Source: Dipylidium caninum
Lineage: Eukaryota > Platyhelminthes > Cestoda > Cyclophyllidea > Dipylidiidae
NCBI GenBank assembly: GCA_017562135.1
Contig: QEYB01000825.1
Span: forward strand, 186,001 to 250,000
Direction: 5' to 3'
Length of the DNA stretch: 64,000 nucleotides
Shown: one piece after another, positions 13,238 to 31,636 of the stretch
Numbering within the stretch: the first letter of the stretch is position 1
Layout of the letters: each line of letters begins with the position of its first letter
The notes under the pieces: model-generated
Told to the model about the DNA's origin: nothing
What the model saw: the letters and a program-made list of their open reading frames with translations, nothing else
Databases searched by the model: none
Position numbers and translations under genes: made by a program

Positions 13238-16063
13238 ACATAAATGCTTTTATCTACTCGGTGGCCTTCTACTTGTTTTGTTGGGTGGCATATTGGCCCT
13301 CGTTATAACCGGCAATATTGCAGGGAGAAGGCTCCTCATCAGCGAAGACGGTAGCAACAGTGAGGATGAGCAGAAGCAAGCGGCGCTTGTGTTAGAATTG
13401 CAGAATCTGGTCAATTTGGCTAATAAAACCTTGGAGGATTTTGCGATGGAGCTGTTGGCTCAGCAAGATGCGATCCGCGCCTCATTTTGCACCAATAGTA
13501 AGTCAGACTTTCTTTAATGACAGACCTCGATTATTGGTTTGGTCAAACAAAGTTATCACAACATTTTCATTTGAAGTTTAATTTACAGACCATCCTTTAA
13601 AATACTCTTAAGGAAGTGTTTTCTCGGCGGCATACGCATAATGGAGACTGGATACTTCATTAGAACAAATTAAAAGGTTTACCGATTGCAATTTCGAGAC
13701 TTTAAGATGCGATTGACCGAAAATATCACTATGGGTAATTATGAGGAACATATTAACGGCGGGTATTTCAGCATAAAATGACGATAGAAAGGGGCACGCA
13801 GTTTAACACTTGGCGTGTGTTTCTTTGGTTCTGCTCATCGGTTTATCAGTCTACCAAATTGCCGTGGCTCCCTACCTTGTCCTCGACACGGCCTACCAAG
13901 GCTTACTCGTGGGTGTATCGACAGGTATCTTTCGAAGTAGGATCCCAGATATAATTTGAAGCAAATGTATGACTTCAGATACCCACTTGCTTTTGATTTT
14001 CACACGAATCATGCATGGTGGTGCTCAACACTGCAGATTTCGGATTCATCTTGGCCTTGATTCAAGGTTTAGTCAGAGCATTTGCTTTCAGTCTTCTAAG
14101 TTCACTTTGTCCACACATAAAGGGCGCTATTTCTTTCTGGCGTGTTGAGATCTTTCTTTAAACATAATCTCTCACCGCTGGCCTTCATACTACCTGTGGT
14201 AGTGTTGAGAGTGGTGATGCGCGCCATTGGTGCAATTTAGTCACTCCGGTCCTTTCATACACCATCCTCCGAATTAGGAAATGGTCTTGAAAATGCCCCT
14301 AAACTATATGTATCATCTTGGATACTCATTAAGATTCGCATTACACTCTCAAGACAAACGTTATGGTAGTGTATGCGGTCTTTATCATGCGATAACGGAC
14401 CAAGTATTTGCTTTTAGGCAATTTAGGTGAAGTGTCGATTCAGTTATGCGAAAAAGGCATGCACGACAACGACAAAACCACGAGTACTTATGATCTTTCC
14501 TATTAGAGGTCGGTGGAACTTGTTGAAATTACTTCTAGTGAAGCTTTTACCCCTACTCGAACGGCCCGATGTCTGCACATTCATCGCCATCTTCGAACAA
14601 GTACGTCTTGGATGCATGTTGTCTCCTAAATTTTGCTCTATTCTCACATCTTACTAGATTAAAAGCGAGCTGTTTAGTGGGATCGAATTAGGTGGTATTC
14701 AAGTAAGGACTGAGTTACGAAGACAATTGAACGGGGCAAGAGAGTGTGTGTGTGGAAGCGGCTGACTGGGACGGGTTAGTGGACAAATCCGGAAGCTATT
14801 TTGAGTCAAAAACCCATCTTTTGGAGCGCGTTTCTAGACAGAACGTCCTGCCTCATCGAGTTCGCCTTTTTATGTGAGAAAAGACGCTTGTATAGCTTTT
14901 CTCTGATAATCGACAAATCGTAGACACTATTTTATTGTGCCTCAGTTGTTGTCTTAAGATTTATCCATTTCTCCACTTATTACGTGCGAACAGACAGAAG
15001 CCTTGGCATTCAACAAGGGTCTACTGATGAACGCCGCCGTCATTGAGATGACTAAACAAGTGCCCTTCGACTGCGTCATCTTCCATGATGTTGACATGGT
15101 GCCTGTCGATGGGGACGACGCGTACTACGAGTGCCCAACCTACCCCCGCCACTTAACCGCCAAGGTGGACAAATTTAAGTACAGGTAGAGATGACAAAGG
15201 TGTCATTCTCTTTTTTACCCGCAATATTAACGCCCAACTGCGCTTCGAAGATCTTAAAAACTTCTAACAAGTCCTCGTCCATTCACTCCCCTCTATCATT
15301 AACAATAACTGCTCTGAGACATTATTAAACCCTAGTTAGAAGAAGAAATCACCCTATTTAATGGCGATTACGAGGCTCTACGTGCTTTTATCAGCTTGCC
15401 ATACCTGAGTTTGATTGGTGGAATCATCGCACTCCCGCTACAACACTTCCTGCGAGTGAACGGCTTCTCCAACATGTTTTGGGGCTGGGGCGCCGAAGAC
15501 GATGACATGTACGAGAGGTGAGGTTATGCATAGCGGATTTTAGGCAAAATGATGCGTAGAACTGGTGTCTACTTGCTAATTTTTTTGAAAGGCTCTCAAT
15601 CGTGGGGATTCCGGTTACTAGACCGATGCCCAATTCGACGCGGTACATCATGTTACCTCACGTAGGCAGCGAGAGTCTTGATTCGTGGAGAACGTAAGCA
15701 CCTCTATTCTCTTCCATCTCAAATTCACCGCCTTTGCATTTTGTTGGTGTGGTGGTTTATTTCATATGTGTGTGGTGAATGTTGAAGCGCTGCCACGACG
15801 ATGTGCATTGCGAAAGCTGTTTTACCATGTCCCTTGAGCATACCAGAACCGTGTTACTGAAAATGGCCCTCAAACGGTACCGTCTTGATGGACTCAACTC
15901 AGCCAAATACAGGGTACTCAGGAGTGCAATTCGGCCCATCTGTGCTCTATTTGACGACGCTCAAAAAGGATGCAACTTGCGGCAAAAGAATATTCTCCAC
16001 TTTTTGATCGACCCTCAACCAACCATTGTCCCGAGGATAAAGCATTTCTTTAATAAACACTAA
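13224..16063 (+). CDS. B4GALT: Beta-1,4-galactosyltransferase-like (GT7) type II membrane enzyme
   Basis: Seven exons: 13224-13497, 13850-13908, 14427-14600, 14994-15184, 15395-15517, 15592-15693 and 15817-16063. They sum to 389 codons plus stop with consistent phases. The N-terminus is a short cytoplasmic tail followed by one hydrophobic anchor (residues about 9-30), the usual Golgi type II layout. The catalytic part shows FPIRGRW (about 133-139), FNKGLLMNAA, the metal-binding FHDVDMVP (DVD about 201-203), PRHLTAKVDKF, SLPYLSLIGG, NGF-x-N-x-FWGWGAEDDD (about 256-270) and, near the end, DGLNSAKYRVL. This order matches family GT7, which transfers galactose or GalNAc from UDP-sugar to terminal GlcNAc or xylose. 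The DMVPVDGDDAY and PRHLTAKVDK contexts favour the B4GALT1-6 branch over B4GALT7. Exon 2 (59 nt) and the start of exon 7 are the least certain: exon 2 was chosen because it alone restores frame, and the exon 7 acceptor lacks a good pyrimidine tract. Acceptor specificity is unknown. Confidence 0.85.
16052..16057 (+). other. AATAAA overlapping the end of beta-4-GalT coding region
   Basis: AATAAA sits just before the stop codon at 16061-16063, inside the last codons. If used, it would give an almost absent 3' UTR. A signal further downstream is possible, but none stood out. Confidence 0.3.
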
Positions 16064-17987
16064 TCTGATTCAATCACACGGCAATTTTGGCACTTGCGGG
16101 AAGCTAAGATTTCGTACTGTCCACCTCAGTCGCATCCGGCGGGGTGCACTTCCGCAGCGCTGTGCCCTATTGCAGTGTACTGCAGTTTTTTTCATCCTAA
16201 CTTTTCACTCACGCAGCATTTGAAGTAGCTTACAGCACAACGAACTTATCACGATGACGGTGCTGTACAACCCTTATATATTTGTGCTGGAGGGAGTTGC
16301 ATCGGTCTGTGTGTTGGCACCCAGTACTTTCGGACGTATTGCAGAAGGGGCAGAACAGCATTTATTCGGGCAAATCCTTGTTTCTACAGGAGTCGAATGC
16401 TAACTTCGTACACTGCCTCATCGTCATAGCGCCTTCGGGCTTACTTAAACAGCATCCTCCTGACTTTTTGAAGTGTCAACAGACGGGGTGGCAACTCTCA
16501 AGGTTACGTCGTCCTCCCGTATCACCAATAATGCCTTTTCGTATCGTGAGAGTCTTCATATTTAGTAGGATTTACTATAATATAAAGAAACCAGTGATAT
16601 ATTACATTGATAGAACGGTCGGAATTAAACGGGTTAAGGGGGTAGCGCGTGGGGGGTAGTATGATTCTTATTGTGTAACGGGTCTATGTGTTGCCCTCCT
16701 GATCGGTGTTACGCGATGGGATTCTTATATTTCCGCTAAAATGACTAGAATTTTAGCTGGAAATTTTGGCATCGCCGTGCTTTGATATAAATTGCGGGAA
16801 CATTATTGAGACAATTCTCTGTAGCAAAACTGGATCTTTAGTGCGTAAAAAAGATTACGAAGCAAGTTTTGCGTCAGGTTTATCCATGATATTATTAGCA
16901 CTTAGACGAGTTAATCCTCTCAGGACTCAAAGACGACATCTTCAAAATGATTTGACGGATGAACAATCGAGTGGAATTGGAAAGATATACTAAATACGGA
17001 GCTTGCGTTTTAACTTAATAGATTTGCTAAGTTTACCTTAGGTTCAATAGGAGGCCGGGATGTAGATTATTAGCTAGTAAAATAATGATCCACCAAAAAT
17101 CAGCAAATTCGCAAAAAGGCCGCTGAAGCATATGTGCTTAAAAAACGCCAAAAACAAAATTAGGACAAGATTGTCCATGATTTTGTGGCGGAAATTAATT
17201 GCAGTTGAAAATCGATGGTAACATGCGGTATGGCGGTGAATTACTGCTCAGTTACAAAACGACAAATATAAAATTATGTAGCCTTCCTTGTAGCATCAGT
17301 AGGATTTTGTTTCTTGACTGTGTGAATTTTCTATTCATGGTGGTATATAAGGTAATCTGATTTACTATTATTTATGCTACTATACTGATTTTAGCAAAGT
17401 TTTTTAATTGCGCCAAGTTTCCGTTAAATAAACGTATAAACTCAGCCGTCAAGAGATATTAATGTTGATAATTTTGTTTAAAACGACTTTATACAATTTT
17501 TGTAAACGTTTTGGGTCCAGTTGCTACAGCTGTTGTCGGGCCGGTGCTGTGTTCTCTGATTGTCGTGGTTATTTTCACGCATGAAAGGCTACAAAATTAA
17601 GGTTTTGGTTTGTTTATAGGGTTGTGTTAGTTCCGGTAAGGCACTTGTTGGACGTCGGTGTTAGTACTTGTTTATTACATCAAAATTTGTGCTTTTATAG
17701 ACTGATGATGTATGTTTAAGGTTATAAATTCGTTAAATAGTTCAAGTTCTTTATATTGCCACGTTTCATTTATTTGACAGGAGTGCGCACATTGTGTTGA
17801 CATTTTGCAAACAGCTAAATTTGTAATTGAATTTTTAACCGCGCATCTCAGACCGCTTGTCTAAGAAGTCCCTAAAGTACTATGAGATGTATGTTTTAGT
17901 CAGATTTAAACGGCATTAACTAATGTATAGTAAGCAAACCTGATATTTGGTGGCTCATGGATCACCCGACCATTCTTCTGTAAAGAT
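16064..17987. other. Intergenic, beta-4-GalT to TRF2
   Basis: A+T-rich sequence. A 125-codon open frame (16282-16659) has no recognisable motif, no upstream or downstream splice partner and no composition like coding DNA, so I do not call it. No repeat or RNA gene was recognised. Confidence 0.5.
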
Positions 17988-20900
17988 ATGTGCAGCATTT
18001 CTCCGGCTCATGATTCTTCTGTGAACGGACATCCTCGTAGTAGCCTCGACTTCCTTGATTCCTTACCTCCTGTTGGAGACGATTCGACCTCAGCAAACAC
18101 GCATGATCCATCGGTGGTTGAGGCTCAGAATGATGAAGCCTCCGAGGAGATTCCCTCTATGATGCTAACAATAACGAACGTTGTTTGTATGGCCAACATG
18201 CGATGTCATTTACGCTTGAAGGAGTTGGCTAGATCAAGTGTAAATGTCGAATACAAGGCTCTTCAAAACGTGAGGTTCTATTTTATTCCACTATCCTTAT
18301 TATGTTTAAAGTGTGCCAAAGTAAGCTTGGATTACTAACCTTTTTTTCGCTGTTGTGTCAAAGTTTTGCTAACTCTTGAATCAGATATTGTATAGAGCCG
18401 TAAAAATTTTGGCAACCTTTGAGCTTTATTGCTCCTCTTACAGATGTCCGCGCTTAGTTGCATCACTAGTGAATCCAGCAATTGTTATATAACGGAGAAT
18501 TTAGTCAACAAATGTCCCCAATATTTCACTGCACAGTTCTGCTACCGTAGTACTTTCTGTGATACGTCTTAGGCAATCTCTGGTTGTGACATTTAGCTTC
18601 ATCTCATTGGTTGTTTGAGTCCGGCTCATACATGCAATCGCTTAAGTTACCAATTGCGTGGCTTGTTTTCGCCTCTCCTATCGTTTGCATACGCATACTC
18701 ACACACGCGGGAGGCGAGTCATTTTAGTTTTGCCAACAAACTACGGCGTTTATAACAGAGACATTGTTGTGTACTCATTTTGATGAACAAAAGTCTACTG
18801 ACTCCATGTATTGCGATGTGACGCGTTGTTTGCTAGGTGGAAGCACGCTGGTGCTGTGTGACTATGTTATAGTAGTTATAATGCATGGATACATTTTTAT
18901 TTGTTTAAGTGGTATATTTGACTCAAATTTTCTATTTTTCGTCTTCAGCATGTTATAATGCGGTTACGTAGACCGTATACAGTTGCAACTATCTGGTCAA
19001 GTGGGAAGATCTGGTGTACTGGGGCTAATTCGTGAGTTCTTTTTGTCTTTTTATAAAACTTCTTAGTTTCTCTTCACTAGTGTTAGACCTTATTCATAAA
19101 TGGGCAATAGTGATTTGGATATCGGGCCATATTAACAGATTTTTGTGTGAATTTCATAAGTAATACGCTAAGTTTCATAACACAAACACCTATTTACCAT
19201 CCATCACCTCTTTCTGTGCGCGTGTATGAGTGTATTTGTAATTGCGCATGTCTTATACAACACAATGGCTGAATACTTGGATCGAGTCGCGACTGTAATT
19301 GTTTTTTTGTGCACATGTTTAGGTGAGTACCATACCCATGGCGTGTACTTTATTTGTGGACTGGCTTGTTTTTTTCAGTTGAAATAGTAACCAATCTCCA
19401 AGACAAAGTTCATTACCCTCAACCCATAGGCAACATTCTATAGTTACTTTATTCTCTTCAACTCCACGCTTTTTGCGTGTGCTACGAAAGCCGGTAACCC
19501 CCTATTTTGACAAAAAAGTCTTTTACCCCAATTTTTTTGGTTCATTTTGGATTGAAATGGCCATGGTTTCTTTTCTCTTATATCATTGTCAATGTATCTC
19601 CTTCCGTCAGTTTGGTGAAGGCTCGACAAGGTGCTAGACGAATAGCACGGAGGATCTCGCAGGTCGGCTTCCCCTGTCGGTTCAGCAAATACCGAATTGT
19701 AAATATCATGGCCACCTGCAGACTACCATTCCGTGTGCGTTTGGAAGAGCTCGTCAAGGTTCGACCCAAACTTATGAGGTATTCCTCTCACCTCTTCCCT
19801 ACGCGTTGTACGCACTGGAACAACCTAAGCCTCCCTCTTTTTACACCTCAGCTACGAACCAGAACTGGCGCCGGGATTGAATTTCAAGATGGAAAAGGAT
19901 TCTAGTACTTCTTTGAAACTTTTCTCCACCGGTCGAGTGGTGATAATGGGTATGTGTGTGGCATGCTTTTGGCGCCTTATTCGTTGGGTGCCAAGTTATG
20001 AAAACAAATGTTTAGTTCAATCTGGTCAGATATTTTTACCGTGGCGTACCTCTGCCTTCGCTTCGCACTATAAATGCTTCTCTCGACCGTTCATTTCCTT
20101 TTTCCTCGGTTGATCGGAGGCCTAATTTTCCCATTTTAATTGTTCTAAGTTTCATCCCTACTCGATGTTAACTCGGACCTCAGATATATAATCTTCTCTC
20201 AGTATAACCAGTTACTTTTGTGATTTACTTAAAACAATGTGGAAGTGTTTCTTATTCAATGAATCGAACCATTGCTTTCACTCGCATAGTACTTTCCAAA
20301 ATAAGTAAGACCTCACGTTCCTCCCCCTTTTTGCTTGGTGTGTGACTAAAACGTACCAAAAAAGTTTTTTTTTCCAGTAGAACATTAGGCCTGTCTTCAT
20401 TTTCTATTGTGCTCCCAATGATCCTTCGATGTATTCGCTCTTGCCGTCGGTCTAAAATAGCCGCTTAAAAATTTTACTCTCTAAATTGGGGCCTTGTTAT
20501 CAGTCACCTGAAATTTATCAAGACGTGGTTACTTTTGAGTCCTTTCTTTTTTTCTTTAGACCGATTAATTTGCTCATTCTATTGGTATAAATCGCTGACT
20601 GCCCACATTAACACACGGAATGCTTGTTCATTGTATGATCTCTCCGGTTAAAGGTAGCAGTCTGGAGAGCATAGGCAACCTCGTAGAAGAGCTGATTCCG
20701 CTCGCAGCAATGCACCAGACTGATGAGCCCCTCTCCGATTCTGAGGTCGACGATGACATGGGCAGTGGTACTGCCGATAGAAGTAGTCATCGTCGACAGT
20801 ACTACCGAAGAAGGCGAGGCGGCGGAGTACGACGTAAAAATCCCTTTGCTGAGATCGCCGCGCATGATATTCCAGCTCTTGCCGACGTTCTTCTTGAGGA

Positions 20901-21682
20901 TGAAGACGATATATTTGCAGAAGATGTAGAGGAGGCAGAGGAGGAAGCTGCCGATGTAGCTTGTACGGACAACGAGAGCGAGGAAGACGAGGAAGATGAT
21001 AAGGAGGCCTCAGTGAAAGCTCAGCTGTCATCCTCCCTCTGATGTTAAACCTCGCTTCGTAGTTCAGTCCTCTTGGCCACAACACACCCAGGCACAGCCA
21101 TCATCGGTAATTGATATCGTGCGCAGTGGATCAACGAAACGTGCATGTATCACCGCTTATTCAGAGCAACAAGCATCAGCATCCACCGCAGTGACTACCG
21201 TCGCTACCACTGCTCCCCTTCCCACCGCCGCACCGCAGTACATTTTCGCGACTGCTGCGCCCAACGTCCCCGCTACCACAGTGATGCCGATGCGCTTCGC
21301 TACTGCTCCTCTCAATGGCACTGTGCAGCCGCAAATTGCTACATTTGCTGCGACTTCCCAACCCAAGGTTGTAACCGTGAACGCGCCAGCACAAGCTAAC
21401 ATATTGCGAGTAGTGAATCCAATGCAGATTGCGTCGGCGACAGGGCCGCAGCAACCACGCTACATTTTAAATCGCTTTCCTTTGGGCGCGACGATAATCA
21501 ACCCTTCCACAGCCACCATCGTGATGGCGCCATCAGCGGTGCAGGCGGGCGTGCAGTTCGCCACTCCGATTGGAAACGGTCAGGCTCAGATTATAGGCAC
21601 TGCCACCACTCCTGTTGCTGCGACTAATCCTCCACAACAAGCCACTTTGCCAAGCACCTTTGTTACGCCAGGATACCGTTGA
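17988..21682 (+). CDS. TBPL1: TBP-related factor 2 (TBPL1/TRF2) with long C-terminal extension
   Basis: Six exons: 17988-18269, 18949-19031, 19611-19778, 19852-19949, 20654-21012 and 21068-21682, giving 534 codons plus stop. Residues about 55-232 form the bipartite TBP-like saddle. Repeat one has ITNVVCMANMRCHLRL, VIMRLRRPYTVATIW and SSGKIWCTGA. Repeat two has VNIMATCRLPFRVRLEEL, SYEPELAPGLNFKM, LKLFSTGRVVIMG and LESIGNLVEELIPL. TRC/RCHL-type residues and the missing TATA-intercalating phenylalanines point to TRF2/TBPL1 rather than TBP. TRF2 binds TFIIA and serves TATA-less promoters in animals. A 54-residue N-terminal extension precedes the core. After the core come Asp/Glu-rich runs (about 265-325) and a roughly 200-residue Ala/Thr/Pro/Gln-rich tail. 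The tail is joined through a 55-nt intron (21013-21067) that I infer because it restores frame with GT and AG borders. Without that splice the protein would end at 21042, shortly after the acidic segment. Confidence 0.9.
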
Positions 21683-23131
21683 ATTGACAAAGTGTGAAGA
21701 TCCGTCTGGCGTTCCCCGCTCTGTGCATTTATCTTTCTCGCACACCCTGCTCTTCCTATCCCCTCCCGGCACACCAGGAAACACTAAGTTAACTCTTTCT
21801 CGCGACTCCTTACCGTTTTCTCAGTTCTACCCGTTATCCCCCTTTCGTCCTATTTAGTAGTGCTGGATGTGTATGTAAGAATGTGTGTGTGTGTGCGTGT
21901 GTGTGTGTGTGGGGAGATGAAAGAACGAGGTAAGCAATTTCCATACTTTTTGCCCCGTGTACGTGTGTGCGACTAGATTTATTGCATTTCTTCACCTCCA
22001 TTGTGCGTGTGCGTGCTCCCCTCTTCCTCATATATAAGCACGCAGTGTTTTTTTTAACCGAACAAAACGGTAGGAATGCGAAATATATGGAAAGAAATGA
22101 GGGTTTGTATAGATTTGATTAGCTTAGTGGTAAGACGGTTATTGGTCTCTTGCGAGTGGGTTTGTAAATGTGTTGATGGAACACTGGATAGATGTGGCGC
22201 GATGGTCGTGAGAGGTGGAGTGGTTTTGGCGTTAAATTTCGGGTCGATTGGCTCTTTTTGTGGGTTGGCGCCCGAATCGGGTGCGTATCCAAGAGGGGGT
22301 GGGGGGGGGCGGTGTGGTTAAGGTTAGTGAGGTAGACGTGTTGATTGTGCCGGGTGCGTAGGTCTTTCGGCCTGCGCTCATGAAAGCACAAGTCTTCTCG
22401 AATGTCCGGTACATCCCCCTTAGAGTCCGGCTTGGATCGTGTACCACACAGTGCTAGGTGAATGCGCAGTTATATCAAACTCCAACAAAAATTGGTCTTT
22501 CCTGTAAAGGAGAAGACTTTCTAATGCTTTTTGGGCTTTGTGATTTGCCATGCAGATAATTAAGTTGATTGTCGAATTAAGGCTTCCGGAATTCATGAAA
22601 ATTTTATAAGTCGTGTTGCCGTGAGCCTAAATGCGTTGTGAAATAAAAGCCAAGTGATTATTTAAATCTTAGCATATTGATGCGTTTGCAGCATCATCCG
22701 TGGTATATCTGACATATTATCAAATGTTAACACAAATCAGTTGCTACCAAATTACGGAGTTTCGTATACTCTACAAATTTCATATTTAAGGACGCTGATA
22801 CTTTGAAATACTTTAGGATATCACCTCGGGCTCTAATGATTAACAACAACACGAGCCAGTTAAAATAAAACAATAACCGCCGAGATAGACAATCGCAGCC
22901 GGTCGCCTGGTTAGTCAATTCTGCCGTAGCCAAGTATGTGAAGATTGTTCTGAATCGTGCCACATTTGAAAGCCTTGTTAATGTTGCGCTGTTATATCTA
23001 TATGAAGCCTTAAAGTGATCCCAGTTATTATATCACGCCTCTGAATAATGTCATTTTTTATTATGCTTTTGTCACCTGTTCGATGCACGCTAATTTGTTC
23101 CTTTTAACAAATGTTTATCTTTCATCATTCC
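21683..23131. other. 3' UTR of TRF2 and intergenic sequence
   Basis: It contains a (GT)n tract and an AATAAA at 22642-22647, about 960 nt after the TRF2 stop and a plausible but distant poly(A) signal. No additional gene is supported between here and the V-ATPase start. A short G-run lies near 22300. Confidence 0.45.
21881..21912. repeat. (GT)n microsatellite
   Basis: Alternating GT over about 32 bp with one interruption, in the TRF2 3' flank. It is a simple-sequence repeat likely to vary in length between individuals. Confidence 0.9.
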
Positions 23132-23135
23132 AGAC

Positions 23136-23138
<3 letters not shown>
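23132..23138 (+). other. Splice acceptor 2 nt before the V-ATPase A start codon
   Basis: A pyrimidine-rich tract ending in CCAG (AG at 23132-23133) is followed by AC and then the ATG at 23136. So either a non-coding 5' exon is cis-spliced here, or a spliced leader is trans-spliced here. Flatworms are known to trans-splice part of their mRNAs. The sequence fixes the acceptor but not which of the two is joined to it. Confidence 0.5.
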
Positions 23139-30501
<7,363 letters not shown>

Positions 30502-30579
30502 AACTTGCAGTCGTTCTTTTTGTAGTCTTCTGCTCCTTACAGACGATCACGGAAAAGTGAGAAGAACTCCGAAATGCAT

Positions 30580-30585
30580 AATAAA
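30580..30585 (+). other. Poly(A) signal of V-ATPase A gene
   Basis: AATAAA about 80 nt after the stop at 30499-30501, the expected distance for a compact 3' UTR. Confidence 0.65.
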
Positions 30586-31636
30586 CCTCCCTTTATACTC
30601 TTTCACCTCCCCTGATTTTCCATGTGTTGTACCCCTCCGGTTCTCCATGGCTGATGTTGTACTTGTGATCTATTTATCAAAACAGGATTTATTAATTTGT
30701 ACCATTCCCTAAATGTTTCTCTGAATTAAACCGCTTCAGTCTGTCGAGGAATTCTGATTTACTCTTTGGTGAGCCAGTAGCTCTGCGTACCACTTTTGGA
30801 GACTGCCATCACGCTTACGCACCCGCTGTTGATGGGAAAGACCGCTCTATGATATTATTATTATTCTGGCCCCATTCGAAAGTTAAAAATCCTCAGTTGA
30901 TCCGAATTTTTACTCGTAATTGGATGCCTCGAAAAACTAGCCAGAAGGCTAAGTGCCTGGTCTCAGTGCGTAATTCTCACCAAAACGTTATTGGTGAGTT
31001 TTTTTTGAATTGCAGTAACTGTTTCAGGAGTCCTAGTTAGGTTTCGCAACTGATTCAAATCCGTTGCTTCTGCCTTAGGAGTTGCTTTTATAAACTTCTT
31101 ATGTCAACTAGATGTAACGTTAGGTACGAGAAATGTAAAAATCTCAATGAGGCTTTGTGTTTAATAGCTAAAACGGGCTTTCCGCACAATGATGTCAATC
31201 CGTCATTCTCGTGCATGCAAAAGTTGATGCGTTTCTTCCGTAATCTAATCATACCTCGGATCTCTAGTTGACCCGAAAGGTTGACAGCAAGCGAAAAAAG
31301 CTGCCTAATTCGTAACATAACAGTAAAAAGTCCATACGTTTCGTATTCGTTATATAAAATCCGATGATAAGCAAAGCAAAAAATGCATTACAAGTTCGGC
31401 AGCGTGAAGTAATTGAAGTCAATGACTGTAATGCATGACACACCCTATTCAAATTTATGCCAAAAAATAATTAATTTTACATTTATAATAACATTAATTA
31501 ATTTCAAAATGAAAACCATTTGTTAACGTAATAGCGAGGTAATAAATAATAAATGATGATGGAAGTTTTTATTATTAAATCGTTTGTCCACACACTTTTG
31601 TTTAGTCATATCGGAGGCGATTATTGAAACGCCATC
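30586..31636. other. Intergenic, V-ATPase A to NXF
   Basis: About 1 kb of A+T-rich DNA, especially 31440-31600 (runs of AATTAATTT type). No gene, repeat family or clear TATA box is supported. It presumably contains the NXF promoter. Confidence 0.5.

Noticed and set aside
16282..16659. 125-codon + strand frame between beta-4-GalT and TRF2
   Set aside because: No motif, no matching flanking exons; amino acid composition looks random.
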